Virus record (IMG/VR): IMGVR_UViG_3300046462_000075 | Span: 1 to 21,562 of that record | Strand: one strand, 5' to 3' | Source: a virus | Length of the DNA stretch: 21,562 nt | Shown: piece by piece, positions 20,325 to 21,562 of the stretch | Layout: every line of letters begins with the position of its first letter | How positions within the stretch are numbered: the first letter of the stretch is position 1 | Translations under genes and position numbers: made by a program | Notes under the pieces: generated by a model | Seen by the model: only the letters and a program-made list of their open reading frames with translations | Database searches by the model: none | What the model was told of the DNA's origin: nothing

Positions 20325-21562
20325 CTATTGAGGTTGAGCGGGCAAAGAAAAACCCGCGCTCGGCGGGTTCGGTTGGGGCTGCTGTTGCTGCTGCGATGGA
20401 TCGGGCGGCGCACCGCTCGGCATCGGCTGAATCTGGCTCGGATCACCGGTGCGCAACGTCTCCGCCACCAGGTGCGCAGCGATCGCGGCGATGAGTTCCG
20501 GCGCCATGTCGGGCGCAATGGCCTTCAGGCGGTCGGTCTCAGCCTTGTAGGCGTCGATCTGAACATGATCGTCCTCGCGCCCTTCCGTGCGGGACTTGTC
20601 CTGAAGCATCTGGCTCATGTGCTCGATCATCTGGCCCATTTGCTGGATCTTCTGCTCCATGTCCTGCTCAGTCGGCGTCGGGCCTTCGCCGAGGATCGCC
20701 GCCGGTATCGTGCGATGCAGGCGTTCGGCGACCTCGTCAGCCATCGGGAAGTCGGCAGCCTTAAACAGCAGATCGCCCGCGACCTTCATCAGGTCCTGAT
20801 CCTGCGACATGATCTGCGTGAGCGCGTGGAATGCTTCCTGACGGCGCGTTTCGTAGTTCGGGCCGACCTCAACCGTCACGTCGTAGCGGCCAATGCCGGG
20901 GTTGTAGATCAGTTGCGCGGCCTGCGCAGCACTCAGCTTCGAGTTGTCGGCCGGCGCAGGCTGCGGATTGCCCTGCTGATCGCCCACGGCATGCTGCTGC
21001 TGCGGATTGATCTGCGCGAAGTCCTCGCTGCCATCCTCGCCCACGATGCGCACCACGCGTTCCGTGTCATACACCTTCGGGATGAGGTCAACCATGATGC
21101 GGCCGGTGTAGCGGATCGCCCGGGCAACGTTGTCAATGAAGTGATATGTCGCCTTGTCGCCCTGGCGCTGACGTGCAGCGATGGCCACACCAGCATCAGC
21201 ATTCGACGGTGCGCCGAACTGCTCCTGATACTGGCCACTGGTCATCATCAGTTCCTGCTGCGCCGTCTGCATGGCTTGCAGGTATGCAGAAGCGCCTACA
21301 GGCGGCTGCTCGCGCTGCGGACGGTGGATTTCATTGCCTTCCTCGTCGCGGCTGTTGTAGGGCAGAATCGCCTTGTTATCCTTGTTCGCGTTCGCCCACT
21401 CGTCTTCAAATCCTTCGATGGCTTCGGCCGGCGCGACGTAGGGCGTCTTGGTCTGCAACGCGATGTATTCGACGTTGGCCGAGGTCATGTAGTTGTACAT
21501 GCGCTGGCCGTCTTTCATGTTGCGCGTGTGGCCTTTGCGCTCGACCTTGCCATTGATGACGA
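20325..21562 (-). CDS. Portal protein, P22 gp1 family (partial, N-terminus outside the window)
   Basis: The frame stays open to the window edge. The visible 411 residues are the C-terminal part, with VINGKVERKGHTRN preceding the first internal Met at 21518. The segment NMKDGQRMYNYMTSANVEYIALQTKTPYVAPAEAIEGFEDEW is a P22_portal signature, followed by ILPYNSRDEEGN and MMTSGQYQEQFGAPSNADAGVAIAARQRQGDKATYHFIDNVARAIRYTGRIMVDLIP. Twelve copies would form the DNA-packaging vertex and bind terminase and the gp4-like protein. The C-terminal region has a long helix (MEQKIQQMGQMIEHMSQMLQDKS) like the P22 barrel, and a Pro/Gln-rich end. Terminase genes are expected to the right of this window. Confidence 0.93.
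   Translation of the reverse strand, partial: VINGKVERKGHTRNMKDGQRMYNYMTSANVEYIALQTKTPYVAPAEAIEGFEDEWANANKDNKAILPYNSRDEEGNEIHRPQREQPPVGASAYLQAMQTAQQELMMTSGQYQEQFGAPSNADAGVAIAARQRQGDKATYHFIDNVARAIRYTGRIMVDLIPKVYDTERVVRIVGEDGSEDFAQINPQQQHAVGDQQGNPQPAPADNSKLSAAQAAQLIYNPGIGRYDVTVEVGPNYETRRQEAFHALTQIMSQDQDLMKVAGDLLFKAADFPMADEVAERLHRTIPAAILGEGPTPTEQDMEQKIQQMGQMIEHMSQMLQDKSRTEGREDDHVQIDAYKAETDRLKAIAPDMAPELIAAIAAHLVAETLRTGDPSQIQPMPSGAPPDPSQQQQQPQPNPPSAGFSLPAQPQ

Noticed and set aside
1-21562. CRISPR arrays, insertion sequences and rRNA genes
   Set aside because: I saw no regularly spaced direct repeats with spacers, no transposase or terminal inverted repeats, and no rRNA sequence anywhere in the window.

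Overview
The window is a contiguous piece of a temperate, short-tailed (podovirus-type) phage with a P22-like head and tail-machine module. The portal, coat, gp4-like and gp10-like proteins and the three consecutive ejection-type proteins are the P22 set in P22 order. The base composition is GC-rich, the lysis genes and tail-fibre types are ones I associate with Burkholderia/Paraburkholderia phages, and integration is lambda-type, so a Burkholderiaceae (betaproteobacterial) host is the best guess. That host call is inference; no host gene is visible. I could run no database search, so family names rest on recognisable motifs, lengths and gene order.

Layout. Bases 1-2023 (+ strand) are the end of an early operon: a partial gene, a 217-aa hypothetical protein, a lambda-type excisionase and a lambda-type tyrosine integrase. 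Bases 2024-2282 are non-coding and look like an attP region: three TTTTGAAC-type repeats exactly 11 bp apart start right after the int stop codon, and a perfect IHF consensus plus a further repeat copy lie about 180-200 bp away. Bases 2283-3670 (+) carry a small Rmf/CrpP-like gene and a membrane O-acyltransferase, a probable lysogenic-conversion cargo. From 3680 to the right end nearly everything is on the - strand and forms one late operon. In transcription order it runs portal (cut by the window edge), small head protein, scaffold, P22-type coat, head protein with repeated motifs, gp4-like and gp10-like proteins, two small virion-type proteins, a 2-oxoglutarate oxygenase and a cupin, three ejection proteins (the last with a GH73 muramidase-type domain), tailspike, signal-peptide-bearing fibre protein, holin, GH108 endolysin, 3-TM holin-like protein and a small Cys-rich protein. 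Most junctions are ATGA/TGATG/TAATG overlaps or gaps under 20 bases, so translation is probably coupled.

Two places break the late operon in the same way: 8104-8378 and 19813-19993. Each has a late-strand rho-independent terminator with a plus-strand -10 element beside it, followed by a small plus-strand unit. The first unit is a 65-aa membrane protein. The second is a non-coding, tRNA-like structured RNA with a canonical T-arm. They look like independently transcribed morons set antisense to the late operon.

The points most worth a second look are the tRNA-like RNA, the oxygenase-cupin pair embedded in the virion genes, the intact attP-like region joined to the late genes (suggesting unintegrated phage DNA), and the Sec signal peptide on a fibre-like protein.
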